64,000 nt of DNA, taken from positions 124,001 through 188,000 of the forward strand of contig JBBPTG010000004.1 of assembly GCA_038093975.1 (NCBI GenBank), in the 5' to 3' direction. This document shows positions 9,693 to 22,300 of this stretch, piece after piece (positions within the stretch are counted from its first letter, which is position 1; every line of letters starts with the position of its first letter). The notes below the pieces were generated by a model. That model was not told the DNA's origin and did not search any database. It saw only the letters and a list, made by a program, of their open reading frames with translations. The position numbers and the translations under genes were made by a program. Source of the DNA: Chalciporus piperatus. Lineage: Eukaryota; Basidiomycota; Agaricomycetes; Boletales; Boletaceae.

Positions 9693-11856
9693 ATGTCCGG
9701 CGAGAAACAAATTCATACTGTCGATCTCTCTCACCATCTTTCCGACATTGCTAAATGTCGACAGACCTCTCCGCTTAAAGAGCTTCACAAGTATTTTGGT
9801 CGACCTGGGATGCTCACTCTAGCGGGTGGTCAGTGTCATCCTTGTTATCATGTCCCCTGTGGATCAACTCTTGAAAAACAGGACTTCCAAGCCCTTCATA
9901 CTTTCCCATCACCGACATTTCTGCAAATACACTCCTCCCTGATTCCTTTGCACTGGAAAGTCCTCAGGATTCCTCTAACCCATTCTCCTGGTTCTGGAGG
10001 CTGTTTGGTTCACACAGTGCAAATGAGAGGACGTCTAACATCACCATCCCGAAGTATCCTACATCCCCGAACGACCTGAATCTGGCAACAGCTCTTCAGT
10101 ATGGTGCAGCCACCGGGCAGCCACAGCTTCAAGAGTTTCTTCGCAATTTTGTCCGCAGGGTGTATCAGCCCGCTATCCAAGACTATTCCATTCTTATCCA
10201 CACCGGGAATACTGATGGGTAAGCTGTTCTCTCATATGCCTTGCGGCCCACATTCACTATCGTAGATGGAACCGTGCTGTCATGACGCTTTGCAATCCCG
10301 GGGAGGGTATACTCTGCGAAGAATGGACATATCCATCAGCCATTGCCAATGTAACGCCGTTGGGTATAAAGCCCGTTCCCGTGGCTATGGACGGCCTCGG
10401 GATGAGAAGTGATGATCTACAGCGCGTTCTTGGCAGCTGGGATGCGGATGCTCGCCGGATGCCACGGTAGGTTACTTACTGTGCTGGTTTTCTTCGGGTT
10501 TGTCTCACTCTTGTACAGGCCACATGTCATGTATATCGTTCCCGTCGGCCAGAATCCTAGTGGTTCGGTGGGTGACCATATCTATCTCACTCCTCAAGGC
10601 TCATCATGTACAGACAATGAGTATTGAACGGAAGAAACAAATTTATGAAATCTGTCGTACATATGGTCAGCTACATACACTTTGCTCATTCATGCCTGCA
10701 TTGACACTCGTCAGATGTGGTGATCGTCGAGGATGATCCATACTATTTCCTCCAGATGAACTCTTATGCTCCGAAAGATAGACGTTCTCCTAAACCCTCT
10801 GAAGACGACCAGCATTTCCTGGAGAGCCTCGCTCCTAGTTTTCTGAAGTAGTAAACAAATATACTCAGCCTTTCTTTGGTGAGCTGACCAACTATCCTAG
10901 GTTTGATGTCGATGGCCGTGTCATTCGTCTTGACACTTTTTCGAAGGTTTGTTTAATCACATCCCTCACTGGTAGTTTCTTTAAATGATCTTTCCACAGA
11001 CGATTGCACCTGGCAGCAGGCTAGGGTGGTTCACCTGTAACTCGATTTTCGCCGAACGACTCGAGAGACAGGGAGAGACGTCCACTCAGGCGCCTTGTGG
11101 ATTTGGACAGGTAACGTGGAGGCGTGTTTCACCCAAGAAAATCACGATTGACTCGGACCCAGTCAATTATAACGAAGATTCTCTTGAATTGGACTTACGA
11201 CGGCTACGTTCGATGGCTCCGAGGTATGTCTTTACGTTGATCGTTGCATAGTAGTGGCGTCTCACCAAACGCACCACAGGCCTGCGTGCCGAATATACCC
11301 AAAGACGCGATTTCTTCATCGATTGCCTTAGCGAGGAATTCGACTTCCTGGCTGGGCCGTCAACTACCGAGGTCTGGTCAGGGTGTATTGCATATCATGC
11401 CCGGCTCAAGCGGACCAGCATGCATAAGGAGAAATCCCTCCAGAGCCGTACTATGTTCAGTTTCGTCCCTCCTGTTGCTGGGATGTTCATTTGGGCAAGT
11501 CATTTGCTTTAAGGTCGCTGCTCCCCCTAAACATTAATTAGATCAAACTGCATCTCGATGAACACCCTTCCTATGCCCCTGGGGACGAAGACACACTTGA
11601 AATGAAACTCTTCACGGAGCTTGCAGAGAATGGTGTTCTCGTGGCACCTGGGTGGATTTTCTCCGCTGCCGCCTTGGGTGGTTCTAGTGATAAAACTCCT
11701 GGACATTTCCGTCTGAGCTTCAGTCTGGCCGAGGTGAGCATTTGCCCGTTTTGTCTTTCAGTCTACGATCTCATCATTCTACAGTTCTCTGAGTTCCAGA
11801 AAGCAGTGAAGATATTTGGACAAGTTCTTAGGAAGTTTTTTGAGGATCAACTGTAG
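9693..11856 (+). CDS. PLP-dependent aminotransferase, Aro8/kynurenine type (class I)
   Basis: Fold-type I aminotransferase related to fungal aromatic-amino-acid and 2-aminoadipate transaminases, moving an amino group between aromatic or aminoadipate substrates and 2-oxo acids. The model starts MSGEKQIHTVDLSHHLSD at 9693. It contains TALQYGAATGQPQLQEFL, the NPGEGILCEEWTYPSA region, YIVPVGQNPSG (cofactor-contacting Asn), VIVEDDPYYFLQM (Asp and Tyr) and DTFSKTIAPGSRLGW with the Schiff-base Lys (about 10935-11030). GHFRLSFS near the C-terminus carries the carboxylate-binding Arg. Many introns are needed. Length is about 500-550 residues, usual for the fungal family. Substrate cannot be fixed from sequence. 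Confidence 0.88.
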
Positions 11857-12457
11857 TTAGCTAGTACCTTCTTGGGGCCTTGTAGTAGTTTAGATCATTT
11901 CGCGCCATCAGAATTAGTTTCCTCTCGTTCGGAAGCAAAACCTTAGACATCTCACCCCCAAAATCCACTACCGTCGTACTTAGCATGTCGGCCTGTCTCT
12001 CGTCCTGGAGCTATTCTTTTACCAGGAACTCTCGCAATGACCTACACGACGTGGCAAGTGTGTGATCGGAGCGCCGCCGGGCGGCCTGCAGCTGGCACTC
12101 GGGGGCCAACTGACATGCATGTCAGCGGTTGGCCGATAAAAATGGTACCTTGACAGGCCAATCAGAGTTCCCAAATAGCGTTGTCAATGGTTAGTCAGTG
12201 ACCTCAGTCCGTCTGCTGTTGGTCAGACCGCTCACTGTTCTAAATGTTTCATTCCCCGGGGCCCCGCAGGATTATGGTGCTGAGTCCCCAAGCACAGCCT
12301 TGGCGAGCCAGATGGAGTCACGGCGAGTGCTTCTCCTCCATGACAGACCTGACAGTGACTGAGACGGGTCAGAAGGTAATTCCGCTCGGCTGCAAGGTTG
12401 TTATGAACTGAGTACTTAAGGGTGCTGCGGTTATATTTTGACTCAGCAAAAATTTCG
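11857..12457. promoter_or_regulatory. Intergenic region with HPP-gene promoter
   Basis: No ORF is convincing. The 3' half precedes the HPP-family gene and holds a CCAAT motif (ggccaatcag, about 12156) and a strong palindrome at 12104-12134, listed separately. The sequence just before the start (12400-12457) is AT-richer. Confidence 0.4.
12104..12134. promoter_or_regulatory. Palindrome/hairpin upstream of HPP gene
   Basis: GGCCAAC (12104-12110) and GTTGGCC (12128-12134) are perfect inverted arms. Between them is a perfect 14-bp palindrome, TGACATGCATGTCA (12111-12124), about 330 bp before the HPP start codon. The inverted TGAC half-sites would suit a dimeric factor; that is inference. A CCAAT motif lies about 25 bp downstream. 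Confidence 0.35.
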
Positions 12458-13214
12458 ATGGATCATTCACCTCGACTGTCAAGACTTCCCCCCGCTATCA
12501 GCCGATGGCTTGGTTACCGCTCTTCCCCTCCTAAGTCACTACCGCCTTATGGCCTCTGGGCGTGGTCTTTCATTGCAGCATTCTGTGGGATCGCCACGAT
12601 CCAAGCTATCTTCCATTCCCAGTATTTCGTGGGGCGTGGGGTTCCACCGATCATCGCCAGTTATGTGAGTAATCTGTTGTCGGGTTTCGATCGTGTGTTC
12701 TCAACGAATTTCGTTACAGGGTGCATCAGCAGTGTTGATCTACGGCTCCATTGAGGCTCCCCTGGGACAGCCAAGAGCGCTGATTGGCGGACATTTTGTT
12801 GGCGCATTGATCGGTATCATTATATCGAAGCTCTTCCAGCTCTTGCCTCCAGAGCGTTTCGTGGAGTTGCAATGGCTTGGCGGCTCGTTGGCGGTCGCAC
12901 TTGCTATCGTAGGCATGCAAATCACCGGGACTGTTCATCCGCCAGCTGGAGCAACAGCTCTCTTTGCAGTCATCAACACTCAGGTTATTGATATATCGTG
13001 GTACCTGCTCCCTGTCGTCCTGCTATCATCCACTATCGCGCTTTGCGTGGCCCTCATCATCAACAATATACAACGCAGATATCCCATATTCTGGTTCACA
13101 CCAATTGTTCCACGTCCTGGGCCTGCTCCCTCTCCGAGTAAACGTGGAGACGATCAGAACAATACCCCTTCTGGTGGAGCTAGTCTCAATGAGAAAAACG
13201 CATCACAAGCGTAG
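12458..13214 (+). CDS. HPP-family integral membrane protein
   Basis: Two exons (12458-12664 and 12720-13214; intron 55 nt) give 233 residues. The family is named for an HPP motif, seen here in GTVHPPAGATALFAV. Other landmarks are RGVPPIIASYGASAVLIYG, spanning the splice junction, and PLGQPRALIGGHFVGALIG. About four hydrophobic helices can be seen: WAWSFIAAFCGIATIQ, ASAVLIYG to LIGIII, LAVALAIVG, and the WYLLPVVLLSSTIALCVALI segment. A hydrophilic Pro/Ser/Asp tail follows. Some plant and cyanobacterial members have been linked to nitrite transport; the fungal role is not established. The start ATG at 12458 (MDHSPRLSRLPP) is chosen over an upstream in-frame TTG. Confidence 0.85.
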
Positions 13215-13681
13215 ATCTTGGTAAGTCTTCACGCCCAACGTGCCAGCGGAGCTTGCTACTCACAGAAAGCTGCGTGCTATAGAGGAGAGAATATCCATAT
13301 CTTGAGAACCATTAGGACATACTATGAAAACGGACGACGTGAGACGACATGTTTGTTTGGATACGATACCAGTGCTATTTTGTTTTACTTGCCACGCTCT
13401 AATAACACGAGGTCAGATTCCTCGTGTTCGTTAACCCTCGACCCACCACCTTTCTCGAAGTGCACTTTTGCCTTCCCCTCTACCCAGGTCTGGAGCAGTC
13501 TGTATGAAGTAGCCACTTTTCTGATTTCCCCCGTTGATCACATCTATGCGCCGTGAATGAAGTGCGTCAGGTATCATGCCCATGCACAACGCTCCTTGCC
13601 CATAACCCAATCAGACAGTAGAAAAGGGTCAAACTGATGTCCAGTTAATTGTAATATTTTTGCTCTTTCATTGTTAGCATA
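13215..13681. promoter_or_regulatory. Intergenic region, 14-3-3 promoter
   Basis: No convincing gene. The one plus-strand ORF of 112 codons has biased composition and no recognisable motif. A CCAAT box (acccaatcag, about 13607) sits roughly 75 bp before the 14-3-3 start codon. Confidence 0.35.
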
Positions 13682-14604
13682 ATGTCGCCAGTGAGTAATT
13701 TGTCCTGAGGCTTTCTCATCATTTGAATGACCTCTAAGCAGGTCAGAATACCCTCACGGGACGAGTATATTTTACTGGCCAAAGTCGCAGAAGAGGCTGA
13801 GCGTTATGAAGGTATTGTCGAGCTGCTGTTTCGTGGGCTGGTTGCTCATCCCGGTCAATTACAGACCTCGTGATGCAGATTAAAGGTATCATTCAGACCT
13901 ACGGTTCCCTCACCATTGAGGAACGCAATCTTCTCTCCGTCGCATACAAGAACATTACGAATGCTCTTCGCAGTAGTTGGAGAATCATCGATTCGCTCGA
14001 GAAACTGGAATCGAGCCGGGCGACCGGACAGGTCTCTAAACGCCAGGCGCAATTGATACGGCAACAACGAGGCCGTATTGAACGTGAACTGGCCGATGTG
14101 TGCAAAGACATTGTCAAGCTGCTTGACGAACACCTTCTATCGACAGCGGGGCCGGGCGAGGAGACGGTGTTTTATTACAAAATGTGAGAAGGCGACCCAT
14201 TCTTTTAAGTCTGTTCCGAGCTCACCTTTGTGTATAGGAAGGGTGACTACCACCGCTATTTGGCCGAATTCGCACAACAAAGCGACAGGGGTCATTACTC
14301 TGATCTCTCACTCGCTGCGTACAAGCATGCTTATAAGCAAGCGTTGGCCAAGCTCGAGCCAACGCATCCAACGAGACTGGGTTTGGCTTTGAACTTTGCT
14401 GTGTACTATCATGACGTCCGGAAAAGCCCAGAACGCGCATGTCATCTGGGGAAGCATGCCTTTGATGAGGCAGTCTCTTGCCTGGATGACACTTCATCGG
14501 TTCAGGTCATGCGTGATTCGATGATGATCCTGCAGCTCTTGCGGGACGATTTGGTGATATGGTCCGGGGAAATGCAACGAGGTAAGCGTTTTTCATCGAT
14601 CTAG
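13682..14604 (+). CDS. 14-3-3 protein, divergent paralogue
   Basis: 14-3-3 proteins are dimeric adaptors binding phospho-Ser/Thr peptides. Exon 1 codes only three residues (MSP, 13682-13690). Splicing then gives EYILLAKVAEEAERYEDLVM, EERNLLSVAYKNITNALRSS, VFYYKMKGDYHRYLAEFA, HPTRLGLALNFAVYYHDVRK and MILQLLRDDLVIWSGEMQ. The phosphate-binding Lys, Arg, and Arg-Tyr pair (in YKN, NALR and HRY) are kept. Several near-invariant positions differ: NFSVFYYEI is NFAVYYHDV, and the Asn of LLRDNLTLW is Asp. The usual acidic tail is absent in this reading. An alternative last intron (GTAAGC at 14581) would swap the final residues for a short hydrophobic tail ending near 14690. It converges on deoxyhypusine synthase. 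Confidence 0.88.
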
Positions 14605-14852
14605 ATTGTCGATCGCTGACGTTGGACTTAATCGTGGAGCTGAGTACTCTTTGAACAAGTAGAGTGCGGTTCCTCCCTCCTTGTCTATTTGTGACCCCGT
14701 GACGTTGTCTTTTATGTCTCCCCGAGTTCCGTGCATATGCGCTGTACAACTAATTTACGATGATTTTCATGGCTATACGTGACTATTATCAACGACGCTT
14801 ACCTTGGATCATTTATGTTGGATAATGTCCCTTGTCCCGGTGCTATATAACT

Positions 14853-16217
14853 TCATTCTAGGCTGGAGTCCTGAGCGAAAGTAGCCGCCACTAGTAGCGG
14901 GAAAACCAACGTCGCATCTGCGAAGACCTTGAAGACGTGACATGAGCACTCGCATATCGTTCGTTATAGCGATGAAGGTCGTACTTTAACTGATTCAGCA
15001 TCAGCGCGAATTTTGCCCCATGAGACGGCTTCGTCTGGTCGAGCACCGGAATCGGATCCGTCAAATTCTTGACCCGTATTCTGATTGTGTCATTAGCAAT
15101 TCGCCCAAGTGGACGAAAACGGGTGCTTACAATGTAGACCGAGAAGTCGGCCCCGTTCCGCTGTGAGAGGTATTATCAGATATCATTCGATCAGAAGACG
15201 GAGTTTCTTACGATCAACATTGCATTAGCAATCTGATGCTTACAGACACCACCACCGAGGATGATCATTCCTGCTTTTTTGGACTTGCGGGATAGCTCGT
15301 TTAACGCGCGGATATCACCCACGATATCAACGATCAAGCCAGGAGATCGAAAGGAATGGAAGTATATCATGTCCCCTAATGAACCGTCTGTGAGGGCTGG
15401 ACAGAACACGGGGATATTGTTCTGGACGGATATGCGTCAGCTTGCTTTGTTGATCGGACGGACGAGACCTCGAAGACAGTTTGTATTCACTTTATAAGCC
15501 CAATAGTATACAGATTCCTCATTGTTAATTTCCTTTCCCAAACGGTGGATGAACGAACTTGGTGTCCAAACTTGACCGGAAGCTTTCTGCTCCTCTAACA
15601 TGGCATCCAAAATGGGTATGAGCCAATCCTCGAATTTGCAGTAATTGTCGTTGGGAACGACGAGGTTTCCGATGCGATTCATGCCTCGCTTTCGGAGATC
15701 TGCGCCGTCCATGTTGAAATCAGCGAGGAATGTTTTGCCGAGGCACTTAATGAAGTCCTCCTCGATTCCTCCCGCGGTAGTCACGATCGCGGAGACGTGC
15801 TTGTGCTTCACGAGGTAGAGAAAGATCTCACGTAAACCGGAAGATATGAGATTTGAAGTATAGCCAAGGAAGATGTTACAGCGTGTCTGGGCTCTGATCT
15901 GAGGGTCTGTATATTCGTCCGATTCGTCGGGTGAAACTGGATCATCTGAGAGACGCCATTTTCGCTGGAATGGATAGAAGACAGTTTAAGAGACACGAGG
16001 AAGATGGAAGAAAAGCAATCACCATGCGATTGACGATGTCGATGGCTTTTCCTAGGCTAGTTGCTTGGAATCCAATTCTCTCGTAACTGCGAAGAAGATC
16101 TGGCAGCGACGAAATTTTTTCAAAGTCTGGTCCTTGCACTGATATTGCTGTCTCGGGAATTGGGTCTGATCGTTTGAGAACCGCGTCCGCAAGACCAGTA
16201 GGGATATGCGCAGACAT
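14853..16217 (-). CDS. Deoxyhypusine synthase
   Basis: Cytosolic NAD-dependent enzyme that transfers the aminobutyl group of spermidine to a lysine of eIF5A, the first step of hypusine formation. It starts [18 protein letters not shown] at 16217. Landmarks in order: [85 protein letters not shown] and [20 protein letters not shown]. The Lys in GGGVCKH is the family's catalytic lysine. The last exons end [16 protein letters not shown] with stop at 14853. The protein is complete and close to the eukaryotic family in length. It shares a 174-bp divergent promoter with the Sec7-type gene. Confidence 0.93.
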
Positions 16218-16391
16218 TTTGTAGTTGATTGTAACAAGGAGGGATGGGGCCAACCTATAGGTTAATGAGCAAAGTCGATTGGTTACAAGGTCGGCAAAGT
16301 CCGCTGGGTTGGACTGCGGCAAATTACTCGTTACGTACTGTAGTACTGCTTGGGCAGTACGCAGAGCTGACTGGGTCATTCACAGACCGTC
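16218..16391. promoter_or_regulatory. Divergent promoter, deoxyhypusine synthase / Sec7-type ARF-GEF
   Basis: Only 174 bp lie between the two start codons, so both genes must draw basal promoter elements from this segment or from each other's 5' exons. A TGGGTTGGACTGCGG stretch and a GTACTGTAGTACTG near-palindrome (16335-16348) are visible. No TATA box stands out. Confidence 0.55.
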
Positions 16392-19300
16392 ATGGACCAA
16401 GGCCGACCCAGTTCCGCTCCCCTCGACATGCAACCTGTCGCGCCTTTGGGTGCACCAGAGGACGGGCCCTCATCAGTGGTTGAACAAGGCGTACTCGAGC
16501 CCCAGCCCCTTCCGACACCTGACCAACTTTCTCCGTCCGGAAAGCAAGATGATGAGGGTGTCCAAACGGAGCAGGAAAGCGACTTGAATGTAGCCACCGA
16601 CTCTCAAGTTGGTTCAGCAGTTTCCCCGACCGACATGGATGACACCAATCGTATGGTCGCGCCGACTGAAGATCACATCGCCAACACCCCACCCTTGCCC
16701 CCTTCGCCCCCCTCCAAGTCCGAGCTTCCGATTCCAGCTGAGGAATCAATATCAACCCCTCACTCTGCGGTACCCATTTCTCCAAGCCAGGTCGGTGAAC
16801 TTAATGGTCATACCGACACAAGGCCGAGCACACCCTTTGTCACCACCCCCCACAATCCGGTACATAAGCGCTCCCTGACGATGTCCACGGGCCGTACCGT
16901 CTCCGTCGTTCTCATATCATCCGCGTTGGAGACAATTCTGTCCTCGAAGGAGGCAAAGCGGTCTTCCCCACTTCGCGACGGCGCCCAGAATGCCCTAGAG
17001 ATGGTCAGAGTAGGAAAGGGTGGAGACAAGCCTCGCGAGATCTTTGAGCCTCTCAGACTGGCCTGCGAGACACGCAACGAAAAACTGATGATTGCCAGCC
17101 TCGACTGCATTTCCAAGTTGATCGCGTATTCCTTTTTCGCTGAGGAAACATCTTCTCATCCATTCCCCACCCCTCCACCTTCCCCCGCGTTGCAAGGTCG
17201 ACATTCTCTTTCTGGTTCGCAGACAAATATCCCCCAGCCATCACTTGTTGACTTGGTTGTCCACACAATAACTGCCTGCCATAGCGAAACAACACCGGAA
17301 ACAGTCTCCTTGCAGGTTGTCAAGGCTCTTCTAGCTCTGATCTTGTCTCCCACTATCTATGTCCACCATTCCTCCCTTCTGAAAGCTGTACGGACAGTTT
17401 ACAATGTGTTCCTTTTGAGTACGGACCCTGTAAACCAAATGGTCGCTCAAGGTGGGCTGACGCAGATGGTGCATCATGTCTTCACACGGTGTGGGGCTGC
17501 AAAACCCGTGGAGTCAGAAGAGGGGACAACCCTCCGGTCGTCGATCAGTTCGGAGGCACTTGGGTCACCGGCTGTTGCTCACGAACATGGGGCACCAAAG
17601 ACCGAATCTCGGCGCTTTTCCCTGGTTCCAGGTTCTCAGGTGTTCCGCCAGGCATCCGCGGAAGAGATCCCCCAAAGCCCCGCAGATAATTCTCCTGCTT
17701 CTCCTGGGGATGCCTTGGCACAGTCACCAGAAGAACAAGCAACAGCTCGTTCACCTCCGAATGGCCATGATCACGTCCAAGAAAGGTGAGCATACTAGAA
17801 GGAGGATGTTTATCTGGTTGACGTACTATTAGACCTGAAACACCTGGCACCGGATCAGTCCGGCCATCATTAGAAACCAGAGTGGAGCCCCATACAGAAC
17901 TTTCCACACAGGACCTATTCATCAAGGACGCATTTTTGGTTCTCCGAGCTTTGTGCAAATTGACAATGAAACCTTTGAATAACGAGAGGTGCGCATGGAG
18001 TCGATCCGATTCCCCACTCAATTCAAAGCCTGTTTCAGCGAACGCGATCTGAAATCGCATGCAATGCGGTCAAAGTTACTTTCCTTGCACCTGGTGTTAG
18101 CAGTGTTGAATTCGCATATGACGCTTCTCGTCGATCCTTCCGCGGTCGTCTATTCAAGTTCTTCGCACGAAGCAACCACATTCATACAAGGGATCAATCA
18201 ATACCTTTGCTTGACCTTGAGTAGAAATGCGGTGAGCCCAGTGCCCCAGGTGTTTGATGTCAGTGTGGAAATATTCTGGCGAGTGATATCTGGCATGCGG
18301 ACCAAGCTCAAGGTATGCGATTGAACAGCGAGGCATGTCATTTAGCTGATGTTGGCTGCGTTCACCAGAAAGAGATAGAGGTCCTGCTTCATGAGATTTT
18401 TATCCCGATCCTCGAGATGCGGACGTCAACTCTCAAGCAGAAAGCTGTGATTCTTGCAATGCTACTCAAACTATGTCAGGATCCGCAGGCTCTGGTCGAG
18501 CTGTATCTCAACTATGATTGTGACAGCGAGGCTGCAGACAACATTTACGAGCAGTGAGTGGTTATTTTTCCGCCTTGCCTTTCCTGACTCCCCTCCTACC
18601 CAGTCTGATGAACATCATTTCCAAAGTCGCGACTTTGCCGTATACCACTGTGCAGTCCAAAAACAGTGAACCTACCAGCCCCGCAGTTACTCCGCAAATC
18701 AAGGCTTATAGCTCATCATCCCATGCTTCCGGCGCGATCTCCGTTCCAGGGATGATAGACACGTCCTCCATCGGTCTTACGGAAGGTCAATTGCGGAGGC
18801 AAGGTATTGAGTGTCTGGTGTCTGTCCTCAGGTCACTGGTGACATGGGGAACAAACTCGGGAAAGACACCAGCGGATCACAGTGCCGATCCTGGTACCCG
18901 CAGTCAAACGGGTGAGGACACAGGACATGATTTCATTCCCCCCGATCCGTCGCTCGACAGACTCTCTACCTCGGCTGGAAGCGTTGAGGCGTTTCGACAA
19001 CCAACGCCCGACATCCTAGATGACCCAGCCAGATTTGAGAATGCGAAGCAGAAGAAGACGACTCTACTTGAAGGCGTCAAGAAGTTTAATTTCAAGCCGA
19101 AGCGTGTAAGTTTATCTGGGCGAATGGAATCGATATGTTGCTGATTCCCAGCGACGCAGGGTATCCAATTCCTCATAGAAACTGGTTTTATATCTAGTTT
19201 ATCGCCGCAAGACATCGCGCGTTTCCTTCTGACCACTGACGGTTTAAGTAAAGCCATGATAGGAGAGTACCTCGGTGAGGGGTAGGTGCCATATTGTCAT

Positions 19301-22300
19301 CATCTCGCCCTCGCTAACTATTGTTGGCAGTGACGATGTCAACGTAGCCATTATGCATGCATTCGTTGATCTTCTGGACTTCCGAAACCTGAAATTCATT
19401 GATGCCTTGCGACTTTTCCTCCAAGCATTCCGCCTTCCTGGGGAAGCTCAGAAGATCGATCGCTTCATGCTCAAATTCGCCGAGAGGTATATCGCAGGGA
19501 ACTCCCAAACACCGTTTAAGAATGCAGGTGGGTCTGTCCACGACTTCCCAGTGATGAATCTAATACTTGATGACGTGTGAATAGACACGGCTTACGTCCT
19601 CTCGTACTCTACGATCATGCTCAACACCGATGCTCATAACCCACAGATAAAGAATCGCATGACAAAAGCAGACTTTATTCGGAACAATCGTGGCATCAAT
19701 GACGGGGAAGACCTTCCAGAAGAACTCTTGTCAAATATCTTCGACGAGATTCAACACAATGAAATCCGGATGAAAGATGAGATAGATGCTGCTGCTAGTC
19801 TTCCAGCCTCAGGTCCTGGTCTTGCCAATGTACTAGCTAGTGTTGGCAGGGATCTTCAAAAGGAGGCGTACATGCTCCAATCTAGCAGCATAGCTAACAA
19901 GACGGAGGTTCGTCCCGAAGCTCCTGTCTTGACTTGAAGCTCATAACCTTCCCCAGGCTCTCTTTAGGACGCTGATGCGTTCTCAGCGTCGGTCTCGCGC
20001 CGGGGAACAGTTTTTCAGCGCTTCCCATTTCATCCACGTGCGACCGATGTTCGAAGTCGCTTGGATACCTTTCCTTGCCGGGCTGTCCGGTCCTCTCCAA
20101 AATACTGACGGTCTCGAGGTGGTCGATTTGTGTTTAGACGGCTTTAAGCATGCGATTCGTATCGTCTGTTTCTTCGATTTGGAGCTAGAGCGCAACGCTT
20201 TCGTGACCACCCTGGCCAAATTCACATTCCTCAATAACCTCGGGGAGATGAAGACAAAGAACATGGAGGCCATTAAGACTCTTCTGGACGTCGCAGTAAG
20301 CGAGGGCAATAACCTCAAAGGATCTTGGCGAGAGGTCTTGACATGTGTTAGTCAACTCGAACATATGCAACTGATCAGCAGTGGCGTCGAAGTCCCTGAT
20401 ACCGGAAAGAAAGGGTCGGTCTTCCACGATGGCCAGGCGCATGTATGCTAAATATTCTTCCCAGTCGTCCCAAGAAACTGCCGAACGAAGACCTTGCAAA
20501 CGAGAGTCGATCCACACACATCACTGTGGCTGCCGACATGGTTTTCTCTCTCAGCCATCATCTTTCTGGTGTACGTCAATTTCGGCCTGAGGTGAACCAT
20601 ACTTAAGTGATTGCAGACCGCGATTGTCGACTTCGTCCGCGCACTCTGCGATGTTTCCTGGGAGGAAATCCAATCATCGGGCATATCGCAGCGTCCTCGT
20701 CTCTTCAGTCTGCAGAAGTTGGTTGAAATATCCTACTACAACATGAATCGCATTCGATTGGAGTGGTCTAATCTTTGGGACATTTTAGGAGAACATTTTA
20801 ATCAGGTGTGTCTTGTTTTAATTCATTCTTGCTCACTGCTGATTCCCTTCGTAGGTCTGCTGCCACAGCAATCCTCATGTCGGATTTTTCGCACTAGACT
20901 CTCTACGGCAACTATCTACGCGCTTCCTTGAAAAGGAGGAGCTGCCACATTTCAAGTTCCAGAAAGATTTCCTCAAACCTTTTGAACACACCATGATTCA
21001 TAATGCCAATCCAGACATCCGAGAGCTGGTACGGGTTCCCTTATTCCCACACACCACACTGGTTAAAGCGTATTTGGCATAGGTTTTGCAGTGCCTTCAG
21101 CAAATGATACAATCGCGAGTTGGGAATATGCGATCAGGGTGGCGAACAATGTTTGGTGTTTTCTCTGCTGCTTCCAAGGTTCTTACTGGTACGCCCTCAC
21201 TTACTTTACGCGTGAGCTCGAGACTGATGCTCCCAAAGAACGAATCGCCAACTCAGCGTTCGAAATAGTTACCCGACTAAACAAGGATCACTTCGCCGCT
21301 ATCGTTCGTCACGGTTCCTTTGCAGACCTTACCGTCTGTATAACAGAATTCTGCAAAGTGAGCAAATACCAAAAGCTCAGCCTGCTTGCTATTGCGATGC
21401 TTCGTGGCGTTATTCCGGTCATGCTCCATACTCCAGAGTGCGCTCTCGGTGTTGAAGGACAGTCACCTAGCGATGACGGGATGATACGGTTTTGGTTCCC
21501 AGTGTTGTTCGGTTTCTTTGATATCATCATGAATGGGGAAGATCTAGAAGTACGCCGATTGTGAGACTCGAATCCTTTTCTCTTTCCGAGTCGGATTGAC
21601 TTTCGTATTTCTAGGGCACTAGATTCTTTGTTCAGTACCTTGAAAACTCACGGGGAGACCTTCCCAGTCGAATTCTGGGACACGGTCTGTCAGGAGCTGC
21701 TCTTCCCCATATTTGCTGTTCTCAAGTCGAGTCAAGACATATCACGATTCAGCACTCAAGAGGATATGAGTGTGTGGCTATCGACAACGATGATCCAGGC
21801 ACTCCGCGATCTAGTCGATCTCTACACGTTTTACTACGAGATCTTAGAGCGCTTTCTTGATGGTCTCCTAGACCTGTTGTGTGTTTGCATTTGTCAAGGT
21901 TGGCCGAGATCTCCCTTCGTGTTGTTGTGTGTATCTGATCACATCGACAGAGAATGATACGCTTGCACGCATTGGAACGTCTTGTTTGCAACAGTTTTTG
22001 GAGAACAATGCAGGCAAGTTGAGCGCCACACGATGGGAACGTGTAGCGTCTACATTCGTCAAGCTCTTCCGGACAACTACACCTCACCAACTGTTTGATG
22101 AGACCCTACGGGTGGAAATCGACGGTAGTGCTTCTGACTTTGATGCTGCTGGTGTGTTCAAGTTCGACTGTTTCATTGACCGTGCTCATGCCGGAAGGAC
22201 AGACTCCAACGGACAGGCCATTTTACCCGCACCGCTCTCCCCTACTAGTGAACGTGCGCCGACTGAGACAAAGCCATCCCTTGGTAATCGTCGCAGGATC

